Positions 16,138 through 24,594 of a stretch of DNA of 37,260 nucleotides are shown one piece after another. This DNA comes from Phycisphaerae bacterium (lineage in GTDB: Bacteria > Planctomycetota > Phycisphaerae > UBA1845), in the NCBI GenBank assembly GCA_029260235.1, contig JAJDDP010000020.1:1-37260 (forward strand). Reading direction: 5' to 3'. Each line of letters begins with the position of its first letter. The stretch's first letter is position 1. The position numbers and the translations under genes are program-made. The notes under the pieces were generated by a model. The model was given only the letters and a program-made list of their open reading frames with translations. It ran no database searches and was not told the DNA's origin.

Positions 16138-18849
16138 CTATTCGCCACTCGGTTGGGCCTGTTCAGGAGCTAGCAGGGCTCGCCAATGCCGGGCTTTGTC
16201 CGGCTGTCTCCTGACTTCGTGGAACTCCACCAGGAATTCCACGACCTTCTTCGTCCTGGGATGATCGATGCCCACCGAATCGCGCAGCAGGATGAATGCT
16301 TCGGACAAGCGCTCTTTACTCTCATCGAACTGCTCCAGCTTCATCAAGCAGTGTCCTCGCCGCCCGAGCATGTCGCCTATGTACCAGTGACCCTCCGGCC
16401 AAGTCCGCCGGGCCGCGGTCAACGCTTCGGCGATCAGTGTTTCCGCCGCGGCATACTCCCCGCGTTGCACATAGAGCCCGGAAAGCTTGTGCATGGCGCT
16501 GAGAGTCCGCGTGTGAGTCGCGCCATACGCCGCTCGCCAAATGTCCAGCGTTTCGCGGTATAGCGGCACCGCAGCATCGTCCTCCCCCTGGTCTACCAGC
16601 AGGCCAGCCAGATTGGACAGGGTCGTGCCAACCTGGGGATGCCGGTCGCCGAGCAGCCGGCGCAGTGATACCAGCGCCTGGCGAAAGAGTAATTCGGCCT
16701 CCTCCAGCTGGTTCGTGTCTCTCAACAGCGCGGCCAAGTTGCTCAAACCGGTGGCGTAATCGGGGTGCTCGGTGCCGACCAGGCGTTCGCGCATCTCGAG
16801 GGCTCGACGCAACAACGACTCAGCTTCGTCGTGACGACCCAACTGGCCCAGCACCAAGCCCAAGCTGGTCATGGTTGTGGCGACGTTTGGGTGTTCGCCG
16901 CGAAGTTCGCGATCGATGGCCAGCGATTCTCGTAGCAGCGGCTCGGCTTCAGCATGGCGCAAGGTGCTGTACAGCAAGACGGCCAGGTTATTCAGGCTCG
17001 TGGCAACCGATGAATGGTTGTTACCCAGCAACTCACGACGCATGGCTAGTGCTTGTCTTTGCAGTTGTTCCGCTTGCTCGTATTGGTCCTTGACATTCAG
17101 GAGCCATCCCAGATTGCTCATCAGCTTGGCTACGTCTTCATGTTCGTCCCCATGTAGGGCCCGATGCATGGCCAGGGCTTCTCGGAACAGGGGCTCGGCG
17201 TCGTCGTAGTTCCCCCTCTCCTGCACTAGCCGGGCAAGCTTGTTGAGGCTATGAGCCAAATCCGGGTGGCCATCGGGATACAGGGTCCGACGAATTCGCA
17301 CGGCTGAGCGGAGGTGTGGCTCTGCCTCCTCGAACAAACCCAAAGCGCGGTAGGTGTTGCCAACGGTCGTCCTCACGCTGGCCTCAACTTCGGGTTGATC
17401 GATGAGCGACTCATTGTCCAGCCGGGCCGCAGTCCGATCCAGGACCTCGCGAACGGTCACCTCCGGATTGCTGCCCGGCTCACTGGGATCTATGGAAGTG
17501 AGCATTTCCTGTAAGATCTCGTTGACGGCCTCAAATTTCCGCAGCTCTCGTCTTGCCTGCTGCTCGTTATCTTGGGCCCGTTCGCGCTGCTCGGCCTCAG
17601 CGATCTGAGCCTGCTGTGCTTGTCGCAATCGGTCCTGAGCAAGCCGTTCGGCGTTCGTTGCCCGAACAGCCTGCCAAGTGCTGACCGTTGCTCCGCCTAG
17701 CAAAGCCAGGAACACCGATACTGTCGCCCCGACTAGAACCCGGTTCCGTCGGGCGAATTTGCGAAATTGGTACAGCGTGCTCGCCCGGCGAGCGGTGATT
17801 GGTTCGTCGCGTAGATGTCGACGAATGTCTGAGGCCAATTCCGCCGCCGATTGGTATCGCCGGTTCTTATCCTTCTCCAGCGCCTTGGCCACAATCGTTT
17901 CAACGTCGCCGCGAAAGACCTGATTGATTGAACTCAATGGAGTCGGGTCTTCCTCGCGGATCACGCGGACTGCCTCCGGAATCACTCGCCTATTCAGGTC
18001 ATAAGGCAACCGGCCGGCTAGCAGTTCGTATATGATCACACCAAGAGCATAGATGTCACTTCGCGTATCCAACTCGTCGGGATCGCCCGAGGCCTGCTCG
18101 GGGCTCATGTAGGGGATGGTGCCGATGAGCTGGGCGACGTCAGTCTGCATGGTCGTCAGTTGAAGGTCGCTGTCGGCCGCACGAGCCACGCCAAAATCGA
18201 GCACCTTAGGTTGGCCCGCCTTATCAACCAAGATGTTGGATGGCTTGAGGTCACGATGCACCACGCCTTCGACGTGGGCGTGCTGGATAGCGTCGCACAC
18301 CTTGCTCATTAGTTCGAGTTGCTGCCTTGTTCCGCAATCATGTTTATGGCAGTATGTGCCCAACGGTAGCCCGTGAATGAACTCCATTGCGAAGTAGGGT
18401 TGCGGCCCGTTGCCGGTGTCAGCCGTATCAGCTTCGAAGATCTGGGCGATACCTGGATGTTGCAGCCGGCCAAGCATCTGCGACTCATGCTCGAAGCGCC
18501 TCAGTGAGGACGGAGTGGCACAGCCGGGCCTAATCACCTTCAAGGCAACGCGCCGGTGCGGCTTGTCTTGTTCCGCTTCATACACGACGCCCATTCCGCC
18601 GCGGCCCAGCTCGGCAACTATCCGATAGCGGCCGATCTCCTCAGGTAGGCGCAAGCTCGAGATAGCCGACGCGTTATCGCGGAGCACAGATCGGACGTTG
18701 ACGGCCGCTCGTAAATTCTCTGCCACCTCCTCGGCCACGCCTCTGCAATCGTCACACGATTCCAGGTGTTGCTCGACGCGACTCCGGTCCGTCGTTGAGA
18801 GCTCGCCAGACACGCAGCGCTCAAGCTCTTCCAGTTCGGGGCAGGTCAT
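16138..18849 (-). CDS. Membrane Ser/Thr protein kinase with anti-sigma-like zinc motif and TPR repeats (kinase 3)
   Basis: A 903-residue kinase with the same plan as kinase 1. Residues C3, H28, C32 and C35 give C-x24-H-x3-C-x2-C, identical in spacing to kinase 1 and matching zinc-binding anti-sigma domains. The kinase domain lies at about 75-345: GRGGMG at 82-87, Lys104, HRDLKPSN with Asp200, DFG 218-220, SPEQ; all key residues are intact. A membrane helix follows at about 368-388, then a Gln/Glu/Arg-rich coiled coil of about 50 residues, then nine or so TPR units of 42 residues with the NLAxLLxxxGxxxEAExLxRxAL pattern. The ATG at 18849 is used; a GTG two codons earlier is possible. It begins ten bases after the sigma 3 stop, so both are in one operon. 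A strong hairpin follows its stop. Confidence 0.94.
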   Translation of the reverse strand: MTCPELEELERCVSGELSTTDRSRVEQHLESCDDCRGVAEEVAENLRAAVNVRSVLRDNASAISSLRLPEEIGRYRIVAELGRGGMGVVYEAEQDKPHRRVALKVIRPGCATPSSLRRFEHESQMLGRLQHPGIAQIFEADTADTGNGPQPYFAMEFIHGLPLGTYCHKHDCGTRQQLELMSKVCDAIQHAHVEGVVHRDLKPSNILVDKAGQPKVLDFGVARAADSDLQLTTMQTDVAQLIGTIPYMSPEQASGDPDELDTRSDIYALGVIIYELLAGRLPYDLNRRVIPEAVRVIREEDPTPLSSINQVFRGDVETIVAKALEKDKNRRYQSAAELASDIRRHLRDEPITARRASTLYQFRKFARRNRVLVGATVSVFLALLGGATVSTWQAVRATNAERLAQDRLRQAQQAQIAEAEQRERAQDNEQQARRELRKFEAVNEILQEMLTSIDPSEPGSNPEVTVREVLDRTAARLDNESLIDQPEVEASVRTTVGNTYRALGLFEEAEPHLRSAVRIRRTLYPDGHPDLAHSLNKLARLVQERGNYDDAEPLFREALAMHRALHGDEHEDVAKLMSNLGWLLNVKDQYEQAEQLQRQALAMRRELLGNNHSSVATSLNNLAVLLYSTLRHAEAEPLLRESLAIDRELRGEHPNVATTMTSLGLVLGQLGRHDEAESLLRRALEMRERLVGTEHPDYATGLSNLAALLRDTNQLEEAELLFRQALVSLRRLLGDRHPQVGTTLSNLAGLLVDQGEDDAAVPLYRETLDIWRAAYGATHTRTLSAMHKLSGLYVQRGEYAAAETLIAEALTAARRTWPEGHWYIGDMLGRRGHCLMKLEQFDESKERLSEAFILLRDSVGIDHPRTKKVVEFLVEFHEVRRQPDKARHWRALLAPEQAQPSGE

Positions 18850-18859
18850 GTTCACCGCC

Positions 18860-19453
18860 TTAGGTGATCTGTTCGTATTGTTCGCGTAATTCCCTTATGC
18901 GTTTCAAGACGCGATGCTTAGCGTTGTATACTGTCTTGACTGGCACGCCCATCAATTGGGCTGCCTGACTCGCCGACTTATCCTCCCGCACGGTCAACTC
19001 GAATGCCCGTAGTGTTGTCGTCTCGAATTCGGATTGCACGCGCTCGACACATTCGGTCCATAACGCCAACTCCCACTCGCGCTCCCATGTGTGGCCGGCA
19101 TCGTGTTGGTCGGGCAACTCTTGCCAGAAGGCTGTGCCACCACCGACATCGATGAGTTTGGCGCCGCGGCGGGCTTCTTTCTGGCGATGCCTACGAATGT
19201 GGTTGAAAGTGATGCCGAAGAGCCATTGGCTGAGACGCCCCTTGTCCTGATCGTATCGGCCCTCACGGTGGGCCTCGGCGAAGGCCATCAGCGCATCCTG
19301 GGCAACGTCCTCAGCATCGGAACCCGACATGCCCACGCTTCTGGCGAAGTGAAGCAGTGGACGACGAAACCTGACCACGAAGCGCTGCCAAGCGTCATCA
19401 TTACCGTAGTCGCGCAATCCGTTCAGGATGGTAGTGGTCGTCGTCCACTCCAT
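18860..19453 (-). CDS. ECF RNA polymerase sigma factor 3 (kinase-associated type)
   Basis: A 197-residue ECF sigma factor. Region 2 (about 20-95) has SDAEDVAQDALMAFAEA and GRLSQWLFGITFNHIRRH; region 4 (about 145-190) has SASQAAQLMGVPVKTVYNAKHRVLKRIREL as its DNA-binding part. It shares the AEDVAQ, FAEA..EGRYD, KGRLxxWLFGI and AKxRVLxRIREL blocks with sigma factor 1, so the two are paralogues of one class, and both have a zinc-motif/TPR kinase as partner. The ribosome binding site is weak. It is divergent from the secreted-protein gene starting at 19781, with about 330 bases between them, so that gene is a natural candidate target of this sigma factor; no promoter motif was confirmed. Confidence 0.93.
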   Translation of the reverse strand: MEWTTTTTILNGLRDYGNDDAWQRFVVRFRRPLLHFARSVGMSGSDAEDVAQDALMAFAEAHREGRYDQDKGRLSQWLFGITFNHIRRHRQKEARRGAKLIDVGGGTAFWQELPDQHDAGHTWEREWELALWTECVERVQSEFETTTLRAFELTVREDKSASQAAQLMGVPVKTVYNAKHRVLKRIRELREQYEQIT

Positions 19454-19780
19454 GGCGTATTACCCCAGAACCTGAGTTCTCGCACTCTGCCAGGCCCGGC
19501 CAACCATTGTACTCCTTCTCGCGGATCATTGCCTACAGCCATCCATCCTCGCCCCAATCGGCAGCCTAACCTGCTTCCAGAAGAGCAGTTAGAAGAACAC
19601 CCCCGTCGTCACCAAAAGAGCTGAGAAATCGGCCCGCGTCCTGCTGAACACCCTACGGACCCCGACGGAAGTCTGCAAAGGGCGGTCCGTCTGACGGCTG
19701 TTCTTTTGCGTTGATACTTGGCCGCTGTAGCGGCTGGGCTGTCTGGCTCACGCCGCGATACTGCGGAGCAAGGAAACCTC
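19454..19780. promoter_or_regulatory. Divergent region with inverted repeats
   Basis: About 327 bases separate sigma factor 3 (leftward) from the large secreted-protein gene (rightward). ACGGACC near 19652 and GGTCCGT near 19684 form a 7-bp inverted repeat, and GCCGC-TGTA-GCGGC near 19722-19735 is a small perfect hairpin, both inside the probable leader of the 19781 gene. They may be leader-RNA structure or operators. I could not assign a known riboswitch or a promoter. Confidence 0.35.
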
Positions 19781-22700
19781 ATGCAATCTGTACAATCCAC
19801 CGCCAATGTCTGCCTTCGCGAAACGACGGGGGGCCAAAGAGCGGCTTGTGTAAGCCTATGCTGCATCATTGTGTTCGCGACTGAAGCGCTGGCCCAAGTT
19901 GGCACGCCGCCACCGTTCTTCTGCGGCAAGACCTATGTCTTTTCCAAGGCCGTGCCCAACGGCAACTTCCTCGCCGACCAGGCAGGTGCGATACGCATCG
20001 ACACGATGCACTTCCTGAACCTGATCGAATTCAACAACCAGTGCCCCAATCCGCCACAAACGGTGTCGATGAGCGCCGTACTGAACTGCACGCCCGGACC
20101 ATCCACCGGGCCTGAGCTGTTCGGACCGTTCGCCCTGAACGAGGGCTTCACCGAAATTCCGATAGACGTTGCTGTCCCGGCCGGGCCAGTGCGTGTATGT
20201 GATGTCATCGTCACCGCGACGGTCAGCTTCGCTGACGGAAGCCAGATCGCCCAGACGGCCGACCAGATTTTCAGCGTGGTCGAGGAGGCCTTCGGCAATC
20301 CGGTGCCGCGGCTGGAGATCGAACTCGTCGGTGATGACATCGTCCGCACTCACCCCGGCGATGGTGGAGCGTACACCTATAGGATTTCCAACAATGACCC
20401 ATTCGAGTCTTTTGGCGGAACAGTAAGTATCGACATGCGTAACGTGTCGGGAACTCCAGCGGTGGTGAGCGGCCAGGACGACACCGCCATCGGATCGTTC
20501 GCTGTGGCAGAGGGCAATTTCTCCATCGCCTTCAGCGAAGATGTGCCGGCCGGAAATTGCGTTCAGTTCCTCGATTTCCCTAATCACGTCATGCCGCAGT
20601 CGATCAGTAAGGCAATTAGCATCGGTCCGAACGACTTCATCGATACGCAGTTCAAGGGCCGCACCTGGTTCATGAGCCCGAACGGCCACACTTGCGAGTC
20701 CACAGCCATCGTGGACGGGTTCTTCGACGGAGGCGATCCGGCTACGGCAGCCGCCGGCGTGACTTTGGCAGTAGATCATTCACAGACACGGACATTTACT
20801 TGTCCTACAGACACTGGTCGCGCCGCTACTGCACTATTCGACGGAGTAGCGGGGGGACCGGCCATCGGAATCAGCGCCGATTCCACCCAGGCCGGCGATC
20901 ATCCGTTTCAGGTGAACTTCGGATTGGACCTAGCCAACATGGACATGCTGATCGATGGCACGCCGATTGGTGGAGGTACTCCAAACTTCTCTGGACCAAC
21001 CCAAGTGGATGGTCAGCACGGTCGGCTGGTTGCGGAGTTCTCGTTCATCACTCCGCTGGCTTCTCCCGGCGCGATCATCACCCTGATTACTCCCATCATA
21101 GTGGAGCGGGACAACCTCGCCGCCAGCGACATCGTCACCGAGATCCGCGGCATGGATCTGGTCGGAGATGTTCCCGTTGGATTCGATGACATCGCCCCGG
21201 TTCTCCAGGGGCGGGTTGACGTGAGCGGCATAGTCGATCCCGAATACGACTCGATCCTCGACATCATGCACCAGATGAGTGCCGTTGGCGTCGAGCAGGG
21301 AACGTTCAACCAAGTGGCCATGACCAATCTGGACGTGGAGGTAGAACTGGTCGCTGCCGACGAATATGTAATCACGTCCACATGGACTGCCACGACGCCC
21401 GGCGCCACCCCGCTGATCGGTTTCGATGTCAGCAATGACTTCCGTGGCTTCGCGCGAAAGGGTGACGACGACGGCGATGCCATTCCTAACACCCTCGATA
21501 GCTGTCAGTACGTTTTCAACCCGGATCAAGAATTATCCGCTTGCAGCGGCAATGTCTCTCTTGACCAAGTGGATTTCATCGCCAGGGACGGTACAGCTCT
21601 GTTGCTGGATTCAGACTATGGGGTATTTGATGTTGCCCTGCCGAACCCCGGAGACGCGGTGTTGTTCGTCAACGCTGAGATCAACGGCGTCTGGCAAATA
21701 CAGAACATGCCGGTGACCGGCATCGATTTTGTAGTGGATGTCGCGACGCAGGACTATCGCACGACTTTTGAAATTGGCCCCGCCGGCGTGAACGCGACGG
21801 GCACGACTCAGCAGGTAAGGTTGATGGCTGGTACCATGCGGAGGCAATTTGGTTTCCCGACGGACGTGCTAGGCGAATCCACGACGGTAGGACAAACAGA
21901 AAGGCGGCAGGGTGCTGACGAGTCGGGCCCGGAGAGTCCACCCCCGCCCGCTGGTGGGGGTGGCCCATTCCCTAAGCCTACCGGCGGACCCCATGTCCTC
22001 GAAACGGCGACCCGTCCGGGATTCGAAATGGTCGATCTCGATAGCGCGGACGACGAGAACGCATGCACGCCCGGCGCCATCGCCAGCAGCTTCGTGTGGC
22101 TGAACCGCAAGTACTGCCTGGGAGAGCCCGATCCACCCGGAGTGCTCGACACCATTCTGGCCGACCTGAAGCCGCGGCTTAGAACTTTCGACAGCGGCAC
22201 AAAATACAAGAACATGGTACGCGGGAAGCTCGCCTACATTCGACACCACCGACTTCCACTGACCGTGGAGGCTCAGGGAAGGCAATCAGTCATACCAGAC
22301 AATCCGTTCAACCCGGACGACCTGTTCAAACAAATGAAGCTCGGGCAAGACGTCGAACTAAGCATGAGATTCGGAGGCGAATCCTTGAGCGACAATGGCC
22401 ACACCGCCGCGGTTGTGGAAATGACCAAGGAAGGCGACCTCTACACACTCACCATTCATGACGACGATGTTCAGGACCGGCCCGGCGGCAACGACAAACC
22501 GATCAAGGGTTGGCTTGCTCTGGAAGGGGGATTCTGGAGATTAAAGCGCGCCGGCGACGAGAAGAGAATCGTTGGCTGGATGGCTGAATCGCCGACCAAA
22601 GCTGCCATCAATCGAGCTGTTTGCGAGAAGGCAGACGCTGTACGTCTCTTCATCGAGGGGCTGGCTGGCTCGGCGACCGAGGCCGAATCGGATGAGATTA

Positions 22701-23290
22701 TCCGCAAGGCGAGTCATCTCGACTTCTTGACCCGCCGTCTTTTCGAGAACATCAACTGCGATCCATTATCCACGCAGGAGCAGGGGGACAAGGCGCTCAA
22801 CGCAGCCGTCGCGGTCAGCGAGTTGGAAGATCTGGCTCAAGAGGTCAAGGAGGATATCAATGACCCGGTGGGGCAGGCTGAAAAACTGGCCGCGACGCGC
22901 GACAAATCCGCCGAGATCAAGGACTTCTCTGTCGAACTCCGTGGTCTCTATCCTCCCGACGCCGATTTCGACGACGATCCGGACGACGAGGACAACGCCC
23001 CCAACGACGCAAACCCCGACCAGGCCGATTGCAATATGGATGGCATTGGTGACGTGCTCCAGCTGGCAGGAAACGACTGCAACCTCAACGGGATTCCTGA
23101 CGACTGCGAAATCGGTGACCTCGACGGCGATCTGGATTCCGACCTGCAGGATTTCCAACTGTTCCAGCGCTGTTTCGGAGCGACCGTGGTCGTAGGCGGA
23201 CCTTGCAGCGAAGCCGACTTGAATTGCGACGGCGTAGTCGATGCATTCGACCTCGCAATCTTGGCACTGAACATCAAGGGGCCTTTGTGA
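19781..23290 (+). CDS. Large secreted protein with possible C39-like peptidase domain and dockerin-like C-terminus
   Basis: A 1169-residue exported protein. The ATG at 19781 has AAGGA six bases upstream and gives a signal peptide with likely cleavage after ATEALA. Residues 40-560 are beta-rich (Ig-like or adhesin-like). A TSP3-type calcium loop (DDDGDAIPNTLDSC) follows near residue 570. A Pro/Gly hinge near 705-735 leads to a region with the layout of papain-fold C39-like peptidases: NACTPGAIASSF with Cys762, GHTAAVVEM with His874, and LTIHDDD with Asp894. A helical part follows. The end carries acidic loops (DCNMDGIGD, DCNLNGIPDDCE) and a dockerin-like pair (DGDLDSDLQDFQLFQRCF, DLNCDGVVDAFDLAILAL). 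The peptidase reading is mine and needs structure prediction. It is divergent from sigma factor 3 and its stop lies eight bases from that of the convergent RDD gene. Confidence 0.85.
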   Translation: MQSVQSTANVCLRETTGGQRAACVSLCCIIVFATEALAQVGTPPPFFCGKTYVFSKAVPNGNFLADQAGAIRIDTMHFLNLIEFNNQCPNPPQTVSMSAVLNCTPGPSTGPELFGPFALNEGFTEIPIDVAVPAGPVRVCDVIVTATVSFADGSQIAQTADQIFSVVEEAFGNPVPRLEIELVGDDIVRTHPGDGGAYTYRISNNDPFESFGGTVSIDMRNVSGTPAVVSGQDDTAIGSFAVAEGNFSIAFSEDVPAGNCVQFLDFPNHVMPQSISKAISIGPNDFIDTQFKGRTWFMSPNGHTCESTAIVDGFFDGGDPATAAAGVTLAVDHSQTRTFTCPTDTGRAATALFDGVAGGPAIGISADSTQAGDHPFQVNFGLDLANMDMLIDGTPIGGGTPNFSGPTQVDGQHGRLVAEFSFITPLASPGAIITLITPIIVERDNLAASDIVTEIRGMDLVGDVPVGFDDIAPVLQGRVDVSGIVDPEYDSILDIMHQMSAVGVEQGTFNQVAMTNLDVEVELVAADEYVITSTWTATTPGATPLIGFDVSNDFRGFARKGDDDGDAIPNTLDSCQYVFNPDQELSACSGNVSLDQVDFIARDGTALLLDSDYGVFDVALPNPGDAVLFVNAEINGVWQIQNMPVTGIDFVVDVATQDYRTTFEIGPAGVNATGTTQQVRLMAGTMRRQFGFPTDVLGESTTVGQTERRQGADESGPESPPPPAGGGGPFPKPTGGPHVLETATRPGFEMVDLDSADDENACTPGAIASSFVWLNRKYCLGEPDPPGVLDTILADLKPRLRTFDSGTKYKNMVRGKLAYIRHHRLPLTVEAQGRQSVIPDNPFNPDDLFKQMKLGQDVELSMRFGGESLSDNGHTAAVVEMTKEGDLYTLTIHDDDVQDRPGGNDKPIKGWLALEGGFWRLKRAGDEKRIVGWMAESPTKAAINRAVCEKADAVRLFIEGLAGSATEAESDEIIRKASHLDFLTRRLFENINCDPLSTQEQGDKALNAAVAVSELEDLAQEVKEDINDPVGQAEKLAATRDKSAEIKDFSVELRGLYPPDADFDDDPDDEDNAPNDANPDQADCNMDGIGDVLQLAGNDCNLNGIPDDCEIGDLDGDLDSDLQDFQLFQRCFGATVVVGGPCSEADLNCDGVVDAFDLAILALNIKGPL

Positions 23291-23298
23291 AATCGAGG

Positions 23299-23748
23299 TT
23301 AAATCACCAAATTCAAGCTCTGACTAACACGACAACGCGGGTTACGGATCTGGTGGGATACAGCGGCGGCGTACGAGATGATCAAAACCCATACGATTCC
23401 AATCGCCGCCCACTGGATCGAGGTCGGGGCAGTCAGGTGTAGGGATTGGCCAGGCTTCACGTTGCGTAGGCCTTCGTTGGTGTTGAGGACGTAATGGGCA
23501 AGCTCCCAGGGCAACACGAGTTTGACAAGTCCTCGGATGGTGGTTTGCCAGAAGGTGGCGCGCTGGTCGGCCATGGTCACGACCTGGAGCTTAAGTAGGC
23601 GCTTGCCGACTGTTGCTTGCCTAGCAGACGATTCGCACCAAGCCAAATAGATCCAGGCCGGCAAGACGAGCGTCATGAACACGGTGCCCTGAAAGGCCAA
23701 CGCACTGCAGATGTCGAATAGGTTGGGGCCTCCCAGCCCTTCGAGCAC
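23299..23748 (-). CDS. RDD-family membrane protein, probably frameshifted at its N-terminus
   Basis: A 149-residue frame starting at GTG. The pattern is that of the RDD family: a hydrophobic segment (AFQGTVFMTLVLPAWIYLAW), then ATVGKRLLKLQVV, TFWQTTIRGLVKLVLPW, and a last hydrophobic segment (WAAIGIVWVLIISYAAA). The family's first helix, with an Arg/Asp start, is seen only upstream of the GTG in this frame (ARQFDAIISG), where no ATG occurs before a stop at 23815. A conserved N-terminal piece (KLAxTxLLxESExxMxYRGEAVR) lies just upstream in another frame. The likely explanation is a one-base shift near 23760-23785, natural or from sequencing. RDD proteins are small membrane proteins, some linked to ion or solute transport; no specific role can be given here. 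Confidence 0.6.
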   Translation of the reverse strand: MLEGLGGPNLFDICSALAFQGTVFMTLVLPAWIYLAWCESSARQATVGKRLLKLQVVTMADQRATFWQTTIRGLVKLVLPWELAHYVLNTNEGLRNVKPGQSLHLTAPTSIQWAAIGIVWVLIISYAAAVSHQIRNPRCRVSQSLNLVI

Positions 23749-23842
23749 GCGGGAGCCCGAAATTATCGCATCGAACTGCCTCGCCTCGATAGAACATCCG
23801 ACGCTCCGATTCAGTCAGAAGGCGAGTTATGGCCAACTTCAC
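23749..23842 (-). pseudogene. N-terminal piece of the RDD gene in another frame
   Basis: Starting at GTG 23842, this frame encodes KLAITRLLTESERRM followed by FYRGEAVR, then loses protein character and runs on to a stop near 23621. Its first 23 residues match those of the ORF at 529-774, with mostly synonymous differences in RGEAVR, so this is the true reading frame at the DNA level here. The RDD body continues one frame away. It overlaps the last ten codons of the 23811-24239 gene. Confidence 0.5.
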
Positions 23843-24239
23843 TTGATTGAGGGTCCACGAACCAATTGATGACCTCGTGCAGCCCCTGCCTGTTGCGAGA
23901 TACGCTGATCCCTATCTGCTTTCCCAGTAGATCCTGATAGGTGCTCCTGGAGTTGATGGCCAGCACCTGGCCTTGAAGTTCCAGCGGATTCCAGTGCATG
24001 GCCTTGACCACGAAATCCAGCAGTTGGCCGCACCGCAATTCGCGGACGGTAAGCCGAAAAGAGATGTACAGCTTGCGCTCAGACGAATCCTGAACCGTGA
24101 ATCGAACTGATTTGCGGGTACGTGGGGGCTGGTATTCCCAATGGGTGATCGTGACGCGATGATAGCCGGGTTCGCAGATCCACTGGGATCGACGCTCTTT
24201 AGCCTTCGCGTCTTCAATCATTCTTGAACCAAATCCCAT
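23811..24239 (-). CDS. Hypothetical protein, full-length copy of the 749-919 remnant
   Basis: A 142-residue soluble protein. The ATG at 24239 (start MGFGSRMIEDAKAKERR) has AGGA eight bases upstream; an open frame extends further but without a better start. The order of features, an opening GYHRVTITxWE strand, a middle FRLTVRELRCGQLLDFVVKA and a late YQDLLGKQIGISVSRN, recalls the DUF669-like single-domain proteins of phages and mobile elements (GxY..I...E, then GR..D, then LLGK.V...V). This is a pattern-level resemblance only. The last 44 residues are duplicated at the left end of the window. It lies among small mobile-element-like genes and overlaps the following RDD gene start. Function unknown. 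Confidence 0.65.
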   Translation of the reverse strand: MGFGSRMIEDAKAKERRSQWICEPGYHRVTITHWEYQPPRTRKSVRFTVQDSSERKLYISFRLTVRELRCGQLLDFVVKAMHWNPLELQGQVLAINSRSTYQDLLGKQIGISVSRNRQGLHEVINWFVDPQSSEVGHNSPSD

Positions 24240-24291
24240 GACGTAGTTCCTAATCGAAGAGACGCATCGAATCTGAATGACTGCAGTAGCG

Positions 24292-24429
24292 CTATTGTAA
24301 GCCAATCCTTTGCGAGCGCAAGAACTCAATGTGGGTCATGTCGCCGACACCCTTCAACTTCGGCACCGGGTGCATACTGATCCCAATCCAATAGACGGCC
24401 ACACGGGCCCACTGAGCGGGCGTGATCAT
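24292..24429 (-). CDS. Small hypothetical protein, 45 residues
   Basis: A short frame starting at ATG 24429 with GGAG seven bases upstream, an excellent ribosome binding site. The peptide begins MITPAQWARVAVYWIGI, continues through HPVPKLKGVGDMTHIEFL and ends RSQRIGLQ. The composition and regular amphipathic spacing look like real protein, unlike the other frames here. It precedes the 23811-24239 gene on the same strand by 52 bases and could form an operon with it. No family is recognised. Confidence 0.5.
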   Translation of the reverse strand: MITPAQWARVAVYWIGISMHPVPKLKGVGDMTHIEFLRSQRIGLQ

Positions 24430-24594
24430 CGGATGGCTCCGACATAGGCCCGAGCTCTTGCAAGCCCGCCAGCGTGCGCTCTGCGCTTCCTAGCGCCCTT
24501 CCAGTAGCAGTCTGAGTCGAGTCCGATCCCATCAGCCGTGGATCTGGCTCGACCTGGCTATTTCTCCCATTCTCAATCGACCTGGAGACGTGAT

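Noticed and set aside
19856..20779. 307-codon minus-strand open frame inside the large secreted protein
   Set aside because: Antisense shadow of a clearly coding region with TSP3 and dockerin-like features; no start signal or known domain.
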